From assembly GCF_007655135.1 (NCBI RefSeq), contig NC_045127.1, positions 25,958,199 to 26,022,198 on the forward strand: DNA of 64,000 nt, read 5' to 3'. Below, piece by piece: positions 23,230-35,400 of this stretch (positions within the stretch are counted from its first letter, which is position 1; the number at the start of each line of letters is the position of its first letter). This stretch comes from Punica granatum (taxonomy: Eukaryota; Streptophyta; Magnoliopsida; Myrtales; Lythraceae). The translations under genes were made by a program, and so were the position numbers. The notes below the pieces were generated by a model. The model was not told where the DNA came from. It saw only the letters and a list, made by a program, of their open reading frames with translations, and searched no databases.

Positions 23230-23460
23230 CACGATGTGTGAGAGACTAGGGGCAATTTTATTTATCTCTCGTTTTGCTCTCCTTTTGCTACGATCACCCA
23301 CCTCGGGGCCGCACCTCTCAACCTAAAGGGAAGAGCTCTCCTTTTGCCACGACCGCCCCAAAGGGTTTTCGGTCGTGCCTCTCTTTTACCCTAGCTTTTG
23401 CCTAGGTCGCCCCAAAAAGGGGTTTTCGACCTAGCGGGCTCGATTCTTTTATCTCTCGAG
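23230..23460 (-). other. Stem-loop modules in E2 3' UTR
   Basis: Two perfect 8-bp inverted repeats occur in tandem. CACGACCG (23348-23355) pairs with CGGTCGTG (23370-23377), and CTAGGTCG (23402-23409) pairs with CGACCTAG (23427-23434). Each encloses a C-run/G-run inner stem and each is preceded by CTTTTGCC. The flanks match the E5 chain at 61300-61620, where the equivalent stem has a different but still fully complementary sequence. A third module at about 23295-23330 looks decayed. Confidence 0.65.
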
Positions 23461-24074
23461 TTTGCAAGGGCGAAGGGTTCGAAGGATTCAACCTCCAAAT
23501 GCATTGTTTTCTGTCTCCGTCGAGGAGTTGTGTCTGCTGCTCCCCCTTTTGTCGGGGTTTGTTGATTTCTCAGAATTGGCGGCGTCGGAGTTTTAAATCT
23601 CGGCGGTGCCTTGTTTTGTTCATTGGCAGGTTTTTCCTGCATCTTTTCTCTCTCTCTTCATTGGCGGGTTTTTCCCGCTTCTTTTTTCGCTCTTTTTTTT
23701 TTTCCTTGCAGCTGGGGTTTGTTTTGTGCCCCGTGTCTTTGTTTGAAACTCCTCGACTTTGTATCGCCGAGGCCACTTTGGTGTGCTTCGCCTCGTGGAG
23801 ACTTGTTGTGTGTTGCTAGCCCTATTTTGTGAGGACCGGCTTTCTTGGAAGTTTGACTCCCGTGCACTCGAAAGTTGAACTTCGTGTCATTTTCCCTTGC
23901 AATCTCTTCAGGTGAATTCCCCTATTGTCTAGAAGGAAAATACAAATTTGCCCTAGGGAACCAGTGGTCGGAGTTGTCTTGATGCTTGTTGCGGAGGAGG
24001 CCTGGACTTAACGCAAATGACCAGGAGCGTTCCAACGTCACTTGCTGGAGTGACCCACGATGGCGACCTCGGGG

Positions 24075-24240
24075 CGAACTTCAACCAGGGAGGCCCAGTG
24101 TACGTCGCTTGCCGAGGTTGTGTTGGCGCGAACTTCAACCGGGGATGCCCCAGTGTACGTCGCTTGGAAAAGTTGTGCTAGTGCGAACTTCAACCGGGGA
24201 TGCCCCAGTGTACGTCACTTGGAAATGCTTTTCGTGGGTG
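24075..24240 (-). repeat. 54-55-bp tandem repeat in E2 3' UTR (3 copies)
   Basis: Three units of GCGAACTTCAACCGGGGATG, then CCCCAGTGTACGTCGCTTGG, then a variable end. The first copy is the most diverged. The surrounding 23461-26243 has no recognisable gene. Confidence 0.8.
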
Positions 24241-25182
24241 GATGATGTCCGAGGTGGTCTCGGTGCAAGCGTTGAACGCGAATGCCCCGGTCTTTTGTCA
24301 TCGATGTGACTCGTGGTGGGCGGTTTCTGCAACTGTCGCCCCTGGCCGTCTCATGTCGTCAATGTCAACTGAAATCGTTGCGTTGATGGCATAAGGCTCG
24401 CTCAGTTGTTTTTGTCTTTAGCTTTGTAGGGGGTATCTCCGTGCCGAGCCCCTTCCCTGTCAAAGTATAAGGGAGAAGGCTCGAGAGGAGTTCTCAGAAA
24501 GGCGTGAGCCTGTGCATCATTCTTCGCCTGTGACCGACGTGTCCCTGTAAAAGATGACAAAGAAGATAGTGTGTTAGGCGATTGTGCGGTGGAGTATGCG
24601 GTAAGAAATATGGGGTGGACCCATGGGAAAATCCCTTTTGTCTCGCACACGACCCATGGGGTGTCGCGTGTGGATGACATTTGTTTCCGGGAATGTAGTC
24701 ATCATCACTCTGGAGTGGTTAGACCATGACTGAAGTCACATAAGCATGTTTTCCCTAATTGCGAGTAGGCATGCGCAGCCGTCCTAGGGAAGGCTCGAGA
24801 AGCCGAGTCCCACGAGGACAGGTAAGTCGAACAGGTCCAACAGAACCGATAGGGCGTCTTCGAGACTGTCCTAATGCTCCATTGAAGGATTTGTTCATGT
24901 CGGGAGCCTATTTGTGGGAATGCATTTGAATGAAAGCAACAGAGAGTTTAAAGAAAACTGCGCGTGTTGCCCCAGTGTTTAGTCGGTGATCACAACGGAG
25001 GTGGATGAGATCCATTCTTTGATCGGAGGCATGACCGTGCTGGTCTGCGATGGAGAGTTGGGTCATGCTCTGTTTGTGGAGCTGTCACTTTCTGTCTTTG
25101 TAGTGGAAAGATTAGACTTGCTCCTTGAAGTATCGCTTGGATGAATTTGTATCCAAGTCGATTTTGGATTTCAGATGAGCCT

Positions 25183-25310
25183 GAAAGCAGTAAATGCGAG
25201 GCGTCAAAACCTGAAAGCAGTAAATGCGGGGCCGAAGCCCAAAAGCAGTAAATGCTGGGCCGAGGCCCGAAAGCAGTAAATGCAGAACTGAGGTCCGATG
25301 CAGTAAATGC
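25183..25310 (-). repeat. 28-30-bp tandem repeat in E2 3' UTR (5 copies)
   Basis: Five occurrences of the core GAAAGCAGTAAATGC, separated by variable GGGCCGAGGCCC-like words that are themselves partly self-complementary. Confidence 0.8.
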
Positions 25311-25825
25311 ATGCTCGATAGGAAAATGCAAGAGATGTAAGAGCAAAGGTCAATGCTGAGGAATAGCGCAAGGCGCTGCAATGCAGTGACGCCGATTTGC
25401 TTGCGGTATTGCTCTATGGAGCAGGGATGTGGACTTAGTGTTGAAATCCCAAGGAGCTGGATGGATGGGAGACGTTTGTTGTCTCAATTGTGGTCGCTTA
25501 GTATTCAGGCTGTCTTCTTGTTGAGAATTTCCTGCAATGGGAAAAGAAAACAATGAAGGAGCATGAACCGTTCAGCATTTCAATGCAAGTGTGTAGGGAA
25601 GCGAACTGGCCTGGTAGGTGTCGTGCGAGCACACCGAGAGACATGCATTGATACGTTGAGCAGGCATGTATGAGTTGGTGTGAACATGCTTGGACATGTG
25701 TGAGGCGCGCTCGATCGCTGGTAGATGCGCTGGGTCACGCGGAGGGACGTGCGTCCGATCATGCAGTGACACTCTCTGTTAGGAAGAAGTTAGTGTTGGT
25801 TAACTTCGCCTGGAAGGTTGATCGG

Positions 25826-26035
25826 CCCTCGGGCCACAGTTCGTCTTGCTGTGGAGGAAGGGTGAAGGCCGCGAGTGGCCTGCCCGCGAAAGTGGGCACG
25901 ACTCGCCTATCGTGCGGGGTGGGTGGCCGGGCTGGACGGCCTCTGGTCATAGCACGTCTTGCCATGGAGAGGTGAAGACCGCAAGTGGTCTACCCGCGAA
26001 GGTCGGCACAACTTGTCTATCGCGCGGAAATGCGT
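25826..26035 (-). repeat. Duplicated unit of about 114 bp in E2 3' UTR
   Basis: Two copies contain the words GTCTTGC, GAAG.CCGC.AGTGG and CCCGCGAA, starting about 114 bases apart with clear but imperfect identity. They lie just downstream of the ORF1 stop in the direction of transcription. Confidence 0.65.
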
Positions 26036-26243
26036 TGTAGCCGCAAGACATAAATATATCAAATGTATGCAATGCATGGGTTTTGAAAGCTAATGCTGTC
26101 GTTCGCATTGATTCAAAGAGTTTAAAATACAATGCAGTTTGGAAAATAAATCCTTAAGTCGATCTTCCATCCCGCTCGGGGCACAAGTGAACATTGCCAC
26201 GGAAAACACCAATTCCAGGCGAAAGCCTAGTGGAGATATTATC

Positions 26244-27771
26244 CTAAGATGGGTGGGACCCTCCATGGGTCCTCTTCTTGGACCTCTCCAAGGTAGCGTT
26301 CGCACGTGCCAACTCCTGATCACGTCTCTGTAACTCGGTGCGTGCTTGGACGAGCTCCCTTTGAAGCTGGCGCTGATCGATGAGTTGCTCATCTTTCTCA
26401 GCGACCTCCCAACGAAGGCGGTCCCTCTCAGACCTGAGGCTAGTGAGTTCCGCTTGGACGGCGATGCTCGAAGTTGAGGGTGCCCCATATGGTGTGCTAT
26501 CCTCAAGTTGTGGAGAGTCGGTGGAATCTTCGTGTACTAACGAACTCCGTCGGTAGAAACGGAGGATGTACTCTTCCGTAGCCCGAAAATCCCGTTCATC
26601 CTGAGTAGGGTGTTCGGGAAAGTAAGGTAGCTCTGTGACCGCAGTGCGCCATGCGGATAGGACCTGTTGGATATCACTTTGGCAATCTACGGACGTCTGA
26701 TCCTCCCGCCAAGTGTGTTCGAACCTAGTCCGTGCCATGTCCTCGGGGACTGTCTGTAGGCTACCAAACTGCCTCATTACTCGCAACGGGAAGTAAGTGG
26801 TGGACCCCGCATGGCTCAAAAGTGGGATTCCGTTAAAATCATGGCATCTAAGGGCCATGGGTCCGGGTGGCATCCACGCGGCACGCCACTTAAAGCCCTT
26901 GGGTGATATTTCACGAAAAATTTGATCCACTCGGAAACCTTGCGTTCTTCCACGTGCACTAAAGGTAGTAACCGGAAAATGATCGACTCCGAGTGGTTGA
27001 AAACAGAACTGGGGGCACGAGGCCAAAGGGGCTTGCGTGGCTCTGTAGCCAAATTTGCAAAAGGATTGGGGACCCCCTCAACCTTCGATCAGCTGTTCGC
27101 GTAACGCGGTCGAGCGACCGAATGGTCTCAGCCACTAGGGCTACCTCGTACCCGCGACCTCCGACCACTTGGAGGATGACGCTAGCCAAAGCTGCTGCGT
27201 TGATGCGATCGACTGCGCTAGGGAATAAAAGGGTTCCAAAAATAAGGAGCAAAACTGCATGACATAAGTTTGCTTGAAAAATGTCCCCTCGAACCTCGCG
27301 TGCTTGTGATTTGATAAAGCAGAGAAGTTTCGTGGTTACTATCTCAGTGCCTCCGGAGTATGCAAGTTCGGCATGCAGTTGAGATCTGTGCACCCTGAAT
27401 AGGCGCGAGACTAAGACCAATCGAGTAGTACGGAGGTTAGGCTCCACAATGCCGTGGGAAATAGCAGTCCTACCAATGAGGGTCCGATACTCCTCAATGA
27501 TAGGCGTAAGCTCTGTACCCTGAATGTTGAAGACCGCATGGGTTGGATCCCAGAACGTCACAGCTGCTCCTAGGAAATTCCAATCTACTCGGCGTGTGGA
27601 GAGCATGGGCACATCTCCGACGAAGGAAGTGATATAGTTTCGGTCAATTTGACGCAGGCTGGTCCATATGTGACTGATCTGCTCAAGCGGTGGCGTGATT
27701 CTGTCGAGGTAGAAAGGAAGCCGAATGCGACATCCCTTACCAAGATGTAAGAAGATCAGCTTAGGACTCAT
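26244..27771 (-). pseudogene. ORF1 of E2 (DUF7745/plant-mobile-domain-like), two frameshifts
   Basis: From ATG 27771 (MSPKLIFLHLG) the product is co-linear with E1 ORF1: IWTSLRQIDR, VGDVPML, VDWNFLGAAVTFWDP, IQGTELTPIIEEYRTLI, a middle part with DIFQANLCHAVLLLIFG and ALASVILQVVGGRGYEVA, then SEWIKFF, LLSHAGSTTYFPLRVMRQFG. The last 80 residues are highly charged with heptad-like spacing (SERDRLRWEVAEKDEQL...), a probable coiled coil. Homology moves from one frame to a second near 26995 and to a third near 26900, so two single-base frameshifts break it. Given the many homopolymer indels between copies here, one or both could be assembly errors. The function is unknown: it is not Gag by any motif I can see and has no CCHC knuckle. 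An acceptor-like AAAATTAG is 17 bases before the ATG. Confidence 0.75.
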
Positions 27772-28293
27772 CAATGCGAATGACACCCTAATTTTGAAAA
27801 CTGTATGATGCGTGAGTGCGAAAAATAAATGCCCACGGCTTAATAAAATTACAAGGTACATGTACACCGCTCTTGAAATGGAAAAGACTCAAGTGGCTCA
27901 CAGGCCGACTCGATAGACTGTTGCCGGAGTCGGGTAGAAGGCTTGCATGGAAGCATAGCACGATGCATGGTTCATGTGCTACAGGGACCGTGCTACCTAG
28001 GGATGGGGGCCCCCGACTCAAGGGTGTCAATTCCTTGAAATCGGGCGGGATTCTTTTCAAGGCCTAAGCGACAGTCGAACCGTGCGCCGTACCCCTACTT
28101 CGAACCCCTATCTAACCTGGGTTGCCTAAAATCGGTCGTGGGACGCGACCCATAGGTACCTAGTGCTAGCGTGATATGCAATGCAAGTGCTTTTAAATAA
28201 AAGTGCGTAAAGTAGATAAGCGGGAAATGTACTGAAAGCGGTAAATAAACATGCAAGCAAAGCAAACGGGTTGAGCCTGAACCCACTAAGTAT

Positions 28294-28312
28294 GTCCCCA
28301 GTGGAGTCGCCA
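28294..28312 (-). other. Primer-binding site of E2, tRNA-Arg type
   Basis: The reverse complement reads TGGCGACTCCACTGGGGAC, three bases inside the 5' LTR end at 28316. It is one T shorter than in E1 and fits the tRNA-Arg end better. Confidence 0.8.
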
Positions 28313-28315
28313 AGC

Positions 28316-30161
28316 TGTACGGACCCGAATGTTGACTCTCGTCGGGGCCCGCATCGCGCGCTTTTGGATCGCGCGGCTTGGTCGGAACGTCCACCTTCCG
28401 CGGGGACGCGCGTCGGACACGCGTGAGAGAAGGAGTCGCCACTTATCATTTTACGACCCGAAGGTCGAGGGCGGATAAGTTACCCTGGTCTAGGGGTATG
28501 GAACACCTAGTTTGTTGTTAAGGCATTGGTATGTGCGGACCGGAAAGTCCGTGTTCGGGGGTTCATGTTACGTGCGGGCCTATATCCCGCACGCCCTTTC
28601 GGTACTCTGGTTTGCTAGGCTTGCATGTTTTTATTATTTACCGCGTGAATTAAGCTGCACTCGGCTCGCACGTTTTGACACCGGAGATTCGATGAACCAA
28701 ACGATGTCGGTTGAGAAGCCGGGAGAGAAGTAAATCTATATGTCAGGGAATTGGTTCACAATCTTGCGTTACAGTTCATCGAACCATGGAGGTTGAATCC
28801 CTGCGTGAACCAGAACCGCGAGATCTTGGATTTACTTGTGTCTGGGCAAGCATTAGACCGATTCGATTAATTCGACTCTCGGACCGTTCGCTCACCGACT
28901 GGAATTCTTACAGAATAAATGCACCAAATAGAATCCTTACAATGCTCTCAAAACAATAAATACAAATTACAAAAGGTCGAATTCCAGTCGTTTTGCGTTC
29001 GGTTTTATTCCACTCTAACTCACCGTGAGTTTAGGGAAAAGACCGAAGAACTGAAATTCAATGGACGCTCTCACTGAATAGGGCGTTGGACCCTGTGACT
29101 GTTGATTAGGTGTTGGACCCTGTGCTCGATTATTAGGGCGTTGAACCCTAATATTATTCGGCCTAGGGATCAGGCTCGACCCGCATGGCAAACAGGTGCG
29201 GAAAGATAACACGCAACATGTTAATAACAACACAAAGTGTTTGTTATTGTCGTGTTTACGTGAATTAACAGATTATTAACCCAGGGTGTTTTTGCAAGCA
29301 AATGCCATATGCTAACAATCAAACATGTGCCAACGTTTTAGCATTCGGCTTTGTTTTGAGAACTTGACAAAGAGAGTCAAATCTCAAGTGTGTGGATCGC
29401 TTTTACAGTTGTTCTGTATTGTGACACTGAATTACCACTGAATTACCAAACTCGTGTTTTGACTCTAGATTTGGAATCTAGAATTCCTCCTAACCATTAT
29501 CTAGTGTTTGGTTAGGTCGAGTGAAAGGTTAATCAGCATTTCACAGGTTTTTCTCACAGGGATCAACTGTTCTAGTTACCCGAGTCTATGTTAGGATAAC
29601 AGAAACTCATCATTAGTTAGATAGAAAGGCTATGCAGATGAACCTGCACCTGAACAGGTAGCCCGTTCTTATCCCGTACTGTAGTGTTTCTGTTATGCTA
29701 ACCCTAAGGATGTCGCTGGATTGTGAAAAGACATTTTGCCCTCTATTTGAAAATTGTTTTCAGAAAAGGGGAAAGATCGCAGTGCGGGCCACCTCGGCCT
29801 GTAGCCGGTGTCGACCGATTCCCTGGATCATCCAGGGTTTTGCAAGAACCCCAAAAAAGCCAAAGAACCGGTCGATCTGCCCGGAAGTGATCTAGAAAGA
29901 TCTTCTGTATCTTGACCTGAGTTACCTAGAATCAGGTAAAACTCAAGTTGAGACACAGAAGCCTTTCCAGACGTCCATGCTACATCGGACCGCGCGTTTC
30001 GGGTTTTGAAATTGATAAGTTTGAAAAGGGCACCAACGTCCTTTGACGACTCGTCGACGCGAGTTAGCAATTAATGTCCAATTCGGGTAAACCTTATCAG
30101 TGTGGAAGTGAGTTTAATCGTGTGAGCGTCCCGATTAACCAGTTTGTGGCATTAATGCTTA
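28316..30161 (-). mobile_element. 5' LTR of E2, truncated by assembly gap
   Basis: The reverse-complement end (TGTACGGACCC at 28316) adjoins the PBS. The sequence matches 14172 to about 16030 almost perfectly, with scattered single-base differences, many in homopolymers. It stops at the N run. About 4.9 kb of this LTR, including the 67-bp array, TATA box and outer end, should lie in the gap if it resembles the 3' LTR. Confidence 0.92.
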
Positions 30162-30261
30162 NNNNNNNNNNNNNNNNNNNNNNNNNNNNNNNNNNNNNNN
30201 NNNNNNNNNNNNNNNNNNNNNNNNNNNNNNNNNNNNNNNNNNNNNNNNNNNNNNNNNNNNN
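30162..30261. other. Assembly gap (100 N)
   Basis: Exactly 100 Ns, the usual placeholder for a gap of unknown size. Left of it is a truncated LTR and right of it a satellite array begins mid-unit, so at least the rest of the E2 5' LTR, the right part of E3 and the 5' part of E4 may be missing. Confidence 0.98.
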
Positions 30262-31052
30262 CGCAAGTTCTCCGAACCACCTCGCTCGTGCCTCCTGCAA
30301 CCTTGCTGGGTCTGCTAACCCGTGCGAGTTTACTTTCTCGAACCGCAAGTTCGCCGAGCCACCTCACTCCTGCCCCTTGCAACCTTGTCGGGTCTGCTAA
30401 CCCGTGCGAGCTTACTTTCCTGCACCGCAAGTTCGCCGAGCCACCTCGCTCGTGCCCCTTGCAACCTTGCCCGGTCTGCTAACCCGTGCGAGCTTACTTT
30501 CCTGCACCGCAAGTTCATTGAGCCACCACGCTCGTGCCCCTTGCAAGCTTGCCGAGTCTGCTAATCCGTGCGATTTTACTTTCCTGCCTCGTAAGTTCGC
30601 CGAGCCACCTCGCCCGTGCTTCTTGCAACCTTGCCGGGTCTGCTAACCCGTGCGAGCTTACTTTCCTGCACCGCAAGTTCGCCTAGCCACCTCGCTCATG
30701 CCTCTTGTAACCTTTCCAGGTCTGCTAACCCGAGCGAGGTTCATTTCTTGCACCGCAAGTACGCCGAGCCACCTCGCTCGTGCCTCTTGCAACCTTGCGG
30801 GGTCGGCTAACTGGTTCGAGTTTACTTTCTTGCAACGCAAGTTCGCCGAGCCACCTCGCTCGTGCCTCTTGCAACCTTGCCGGGTCCGCTAACCCGTGCG
30901 AGCTTACTTTCCTACGCCGCAAGTTCGCCGAGCCAACATGCTCATGCCTATTGCAACCTTGCCGGGTCTGCTAACCCGTGAGAGAATACTTTCCTGCACC
31001 GCAAGTTCGCGGAGCCACCTCGCTCGTGCCTTTTCCTACCCTGCCGGGTCTA

Positions 31053-31985
31053 CTAACCCGTACGAGTTTCCTTTCCTACACCGCAAGTTCGCCGAGCCAC
31101 CTCGCTCGTGCCTCTTGCAACCTTGCGGGGTCGGCTAACCCGTTCAAGTTTACTTTCTTGCATCGCAAGTTCGCTGATCCACCTCGCTCGTGCCTTTTGC
31201 AACCTTGCCGGATCTTGCACCGCAAGTTCGCCGAGCCACCTCGCTCGTGCTTTTCCTACCTTGCCGGGTCTACTAACCCGTACGAGCTTACTTTCCTGCA
31301 CCGCAAGTTCGTAGAGCCACCTCGCTCGTGCCTCTTGCAACCTTGCCAAGTCTGCTAACCCGAGCGAGTTTCATTTCTTGCACTGCAAGTTCGCCGAGCC
31401 ACCTCGCTCGTGCCTCTTGCAACCTTGCCAGGTTTTCTAACCCATGCGAGCTTACTTTCCTGCACCGCAAGTTTATTGAGCCACCTCGCTCGTGCTTCTT
31501 GCAACCTTGCCAGGTCTGCTAACCCAAGCGAGTTTAATTTCTTGCACCGCAAGTTCGCCGAGCCACATCACTCGTGCCTCTTGCAACCTTGCGGGGTCGG
31601 CTAACCCGTTCAAGTTTACTTTCTTGCATCGCAAGTTCGCCGATCCACCTCGCTCGTGCCTCTTGCAACCTTGCCGGATCTTGCACCGCAAGTTCGCCGA
31701 GCCACCTCGTTCGTGCTTTTTCTACCTTGCCGGGTCTACTAACCCGTACGAGTTTACATTCCTGCACCGCAAGTTCGTAGAGCCACCTCGCTCGTGCCTC
31801 TTGCAACCTTGCCAAGTCTGCTAACCCGAGCGAGTTTCATTTCTTGCACTGTAAGTTCGCCGAGCCACCTCGCTCGGGCCTCTTGCAACCTTGCCAGGTT
31901 TTCTAACCCCTGCGAGGTTGCTTTCCTGCACCGCAAGTTCATTGAGCCACCTCGCTCGTGCCCCTTGCGACCTGGCCGAGTCTGC
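31053..31985 (+). repeat. 466-bp higher-order duplication in the 82-bp array
   Basis: Two copies of a block of about 466 bp, including one shortened monomer with the junction GGATCTTGCACCGC (near 31210 and 31676). Equivalent reading frames restart exactly 466 bases apart (31108/31574, 31288/31754). Confidence 0.8.
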
Positions 31986-32441
31986 TAACCCGTGCGATTT
32001 TACTTTCCTGCCTCGCAAGTTCGCCGAGCCACCTCGCTCGTGCTTCTTGCAACCTTGCCGGGTCTGCTAACCCGAGCGAGTTTCATTTCTTGCACCGCAA
32101 GTTCGCCGAGCCACCTCGCTCGTGCCTCTTGCAACCTTGCGGGGTCGGCTAACCCGTTCGAGTTTACTTTCTTGCATCGCAAGTTCGCCGAGCCACCTCG
32201 CTCGTGCCTCTTGCAACCTTGCCGGGTCTGCTAACCCGTTCGACCTTACTTTCCTGCACCGCAAGTTCGCCTAGCCACCTCGCTCGTGCCTCTTGTAACC
32301 TTGCCAGGTTCGCTAACCCGTGCGAGCTTACTTTCCTAAACCGCAAGTTCATTGAGCCACCACGCTCGTGCCCCTTGCAACCTTGCCGAGTCTGCTAATC
32401 CCTGCGATTTTACTTTCCTACCTTGCCGGGTCTGCTAACCC

Positions 32442-35400
32442 GTGCGAGCTTACTTTCCTGCACCGCAAGTTCGCCGAGCCACCTCGCTCGTGCCTCAAGC
32501 AACCAAGCCCGGTCTGCTAACTCGTGCGAGCTTACTTTCCTGCACCGCATGTTCACCAAGCCACCTCGCTCGTGCCTCTTGCAATCCTACCGGGTCTGCT
32601 AGCCCGTGCGAGTTTACTTTCCTGCACCGCAATTCGCCGAGCCACCTCGCTCTAGCCTCTTGTAACCTTGCTGCGTCTGTTAACTCGTGCGAGTTTAATT
32701 TCTTGCACCCCATGTTCGCCGAGCAACCTCGCTCGTGCCTCCTGCAACCTTGCGGGGTCTGCTAACTCGTGAGAGTTTACTTTCGTGCACCGCAAGTTCG
32801 CCGAGCCACCTCGCTCGTGCCTCTGCAACCTTGCCCGGTCTGCTAACCTGTGCCAGCTTACTTTCTTGCACCGCAAGTTCACCGAGCCACCTCGCTCGTG
32901 CATCTTCCAACCTTGTCGGTCTGCTAGCCCGTCCGAGTATACTTTCCTGCACCGCAATTCGCCTAGCCTCCTCGCTGGTGCCTCTTTCAACCTTGCTGGC
33001 TTTGCTAACCGGTGAGAGTTTAATTTCTTGCACCGCAAGTTCGCCGGGCAACCTCGCTCGTGCCTCCTGCAACCTTGAGGGGTCTGCTAACCCGTGCGAG
33101 TTTACTTTCTTGCACCGCAAGTTCGCCTAACCACCTCGCTCGTGCCCCATGCAAACTTGCCAAGTCGGCTAACCCGTGCGAGTTTACTTTCTTGCACCGC
33201 AAGTTCATTGAGCCACCTCGCTCGTGCCCCATGCAACCTTGCCGAGTCTGCAAATCAGTACGAGTTGACTTTCCAGCACCGCAAGTTCGCCGAGCCACCT
33301 CGCTCTTGCCTCTTGCAACCTTGCCTGGTTAGCTATCCCGTGAGAGATTACTTCCTTGCACCACAAGTTCGCCGAGCCACCTCGCTCGTGCCTCTGGCAA
33401 CCTTGTCGGGTCTGCTAACCCGTGCGAGTTGAATTTCCTGCACCGCAAGTTCGCCGAGCCATCTCGCTCGTGCCCCTTTTAATCTTGCCGGGTCTGCTAA
33501 CCATTGCGAGCTTACTTTCCTGCAACGCAAGTTCGCCGAGCCACCTCGCTCATGCCTCTTGCAATCTTGCCCGGTCTGCTAACCCGTGCAAGCTTACTTT
33601 CTTGCACCGCAAGTTCGCCGAGCCACCTCGCTCGTGCCTCTTGCAATCTTGCCCGGTCTGCTAACCCTTGCGAGCTTACTTTCCTGCGCCGCAAGTTCGC
33701 CGAGCCACCTTCCTCGTGCCTCTTGTAATCTTGCCGGGTCTGCTAATCCGTGCGAGTTCACTTTCTTGCACTGCAAGTTCTTCGAACTACCTCGTTCGTG
33801 CCTCTTGCAAACTTGCTGGGTCTGCTAAACCGTGCGAGTTTACTTTCCTACACCGCAAGTTATCCGAACCACCTCGCTCGTGCCTCCTGCAACCTTGCGG
33901 GGTTTGCTAACCCGTGCGAGTTTACTTTCTAGAACCGCAAGTTCGCCGAGCCACCTCGCTCGTGCCCCTTGCAACCTTGCCGGTCTACTAACCCGTGCGA
34001 GTTTACTTTCTAGAACCGCAAGTTCGCCGAGCCACCTCGCTCCTGCCCCTTGCAACCTTGCCGGGTCTGCTAACCCGTGCGAGCTTACTTTCCTGCACCG
34101 CAAGTTCGCCGAGCCACCTCGCTCGTGCCTCAAGCAACCAAGCCCGGTCTGCTAACTCGTGCGAGCTTACTTTCCTGCACCGCAAGTTCGCCGAGCCACC
34201 TCGCTCGTGCCTCAAGCAACCAAGCCCGGTCTGCTAACTCGTGCGAGCTTACTTTCCTGCACCGCATGTTCACCAAGCCACCTCGCTCGTGCCTCTTGCA
34301 ATCCTACCGGGTCTGCTAGCCCGTGCGAGTTTACTTTCCTGCACCGCAATTCGCCGAGCCACCTCGCTCTAGCCTCTTGTAACCTTGCTGCGTCTGTTAA
34401 CTCGTGCGAGTTTAATTTCTTGCACCCCATGTTCGCCGAGCAACCTCGCTCGTGCCTCCTGCAACCTTGCGGGGTCTGCTAACTCGTGAGAGTTTACTTT
34501 CGTGCACCGCAAGTTCGCCGAGCCACCTCGCTCGTGCCTCTTGCAACCTTGCCCGGTTTGCTAACCTGTGCGAGCTTACTTTCTTGCACCGCAAGTTCAC
34601 CGAGCCACCTCGCTCGTGCATCTTCCAACCTTGTCGGGTCTGCTAGCCCGTCCGAGTATACTTTCCTGCACCGCAATTCGCCTAGCCTCCTCGCTGGTGC
34701 CTCTTTCAACCTTGCTGGCATTGCTAACCGGTGAGAGTTTAATTTCTTGCACCGCAAGTTCGCCGGGCAACCTCGCTCGTGCCTCCTGCAACCTTGAGGG
34801 GTCTGCTAACCCGTGCGAGTTTACTTTCTTGCACCGCAAGTTCGCCTAACCACCTCGCTCGTGCCCCATGCAAACTTGCCAAGTCGGCTAACCCGTGCGA
34901 GTTTACTTTCTTGCACCGCAAGTTCATTGAGCCACCTCGCTCGTGCCCCATGCAACCTTGCCGAGTCTGCAAATCAGTACGAGTTGACTTTCCAGCACCG
35001 CAAGTTCGCCGAGCCACCTCGCTCTTGCCTCTTGCAACCTTGCCTGGTTAGCTATCCCGTGAGAGATTACTTCCTTGCACCACAAGTTCGCCGAGCCACC
35101 TCGCTCGTGCCTCTGGCAACCTTGTCGGGTCTGCTAACCCGTGCGAGTTGAATTTCCTGCACTGCAAGTTCGCCGAGCCATCTCGCTCGTGCCCCTTTTA
35201 ATCTTGCCGGGTCTGCTAACCATTGCGAGCTTACTTTCCTGCAACGCAAGTTCGCCGAGCCACCTCGCTCATGCCTCTTGCAATCTTGCCCGGTCTGCTA
35301 ACCCGTGCAAGCTTACTTTCTTGCACCGCAAGTTCGCCGAGCCACCTCGCTCGTGCCTCTTGCAATCTTGCCCGGTCTGCTAACCCTTGCGAGCTTACTT

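Larger units (their letters stand above)
20949..28315 (-). mobile_element. Internal region of non-autonomous element E2
   Basis: A 7.4-kb internal region on the minus strand lies between the E2 LTRs. From its 5' end (right) come the PBS (28294-28312), a leader, ORF1 (27771-26244), a 5.3-kb 3' UTR built largely of unrelated tandem repeats, and a polypurine tract (20949-20966). There is no gag-pol. The near-identical LTR ends indicate recent movement despite this, so its proteins were probably supplied in trans. Confidence 0.85.

Noticed and set aside
23391..23867. Lys/Arg-rich and Phe/Ser-rich ORFs on opposite strands in the E2 3' UTR
   Set aside because: They come from a T-rich tract and are not found in the other copies.
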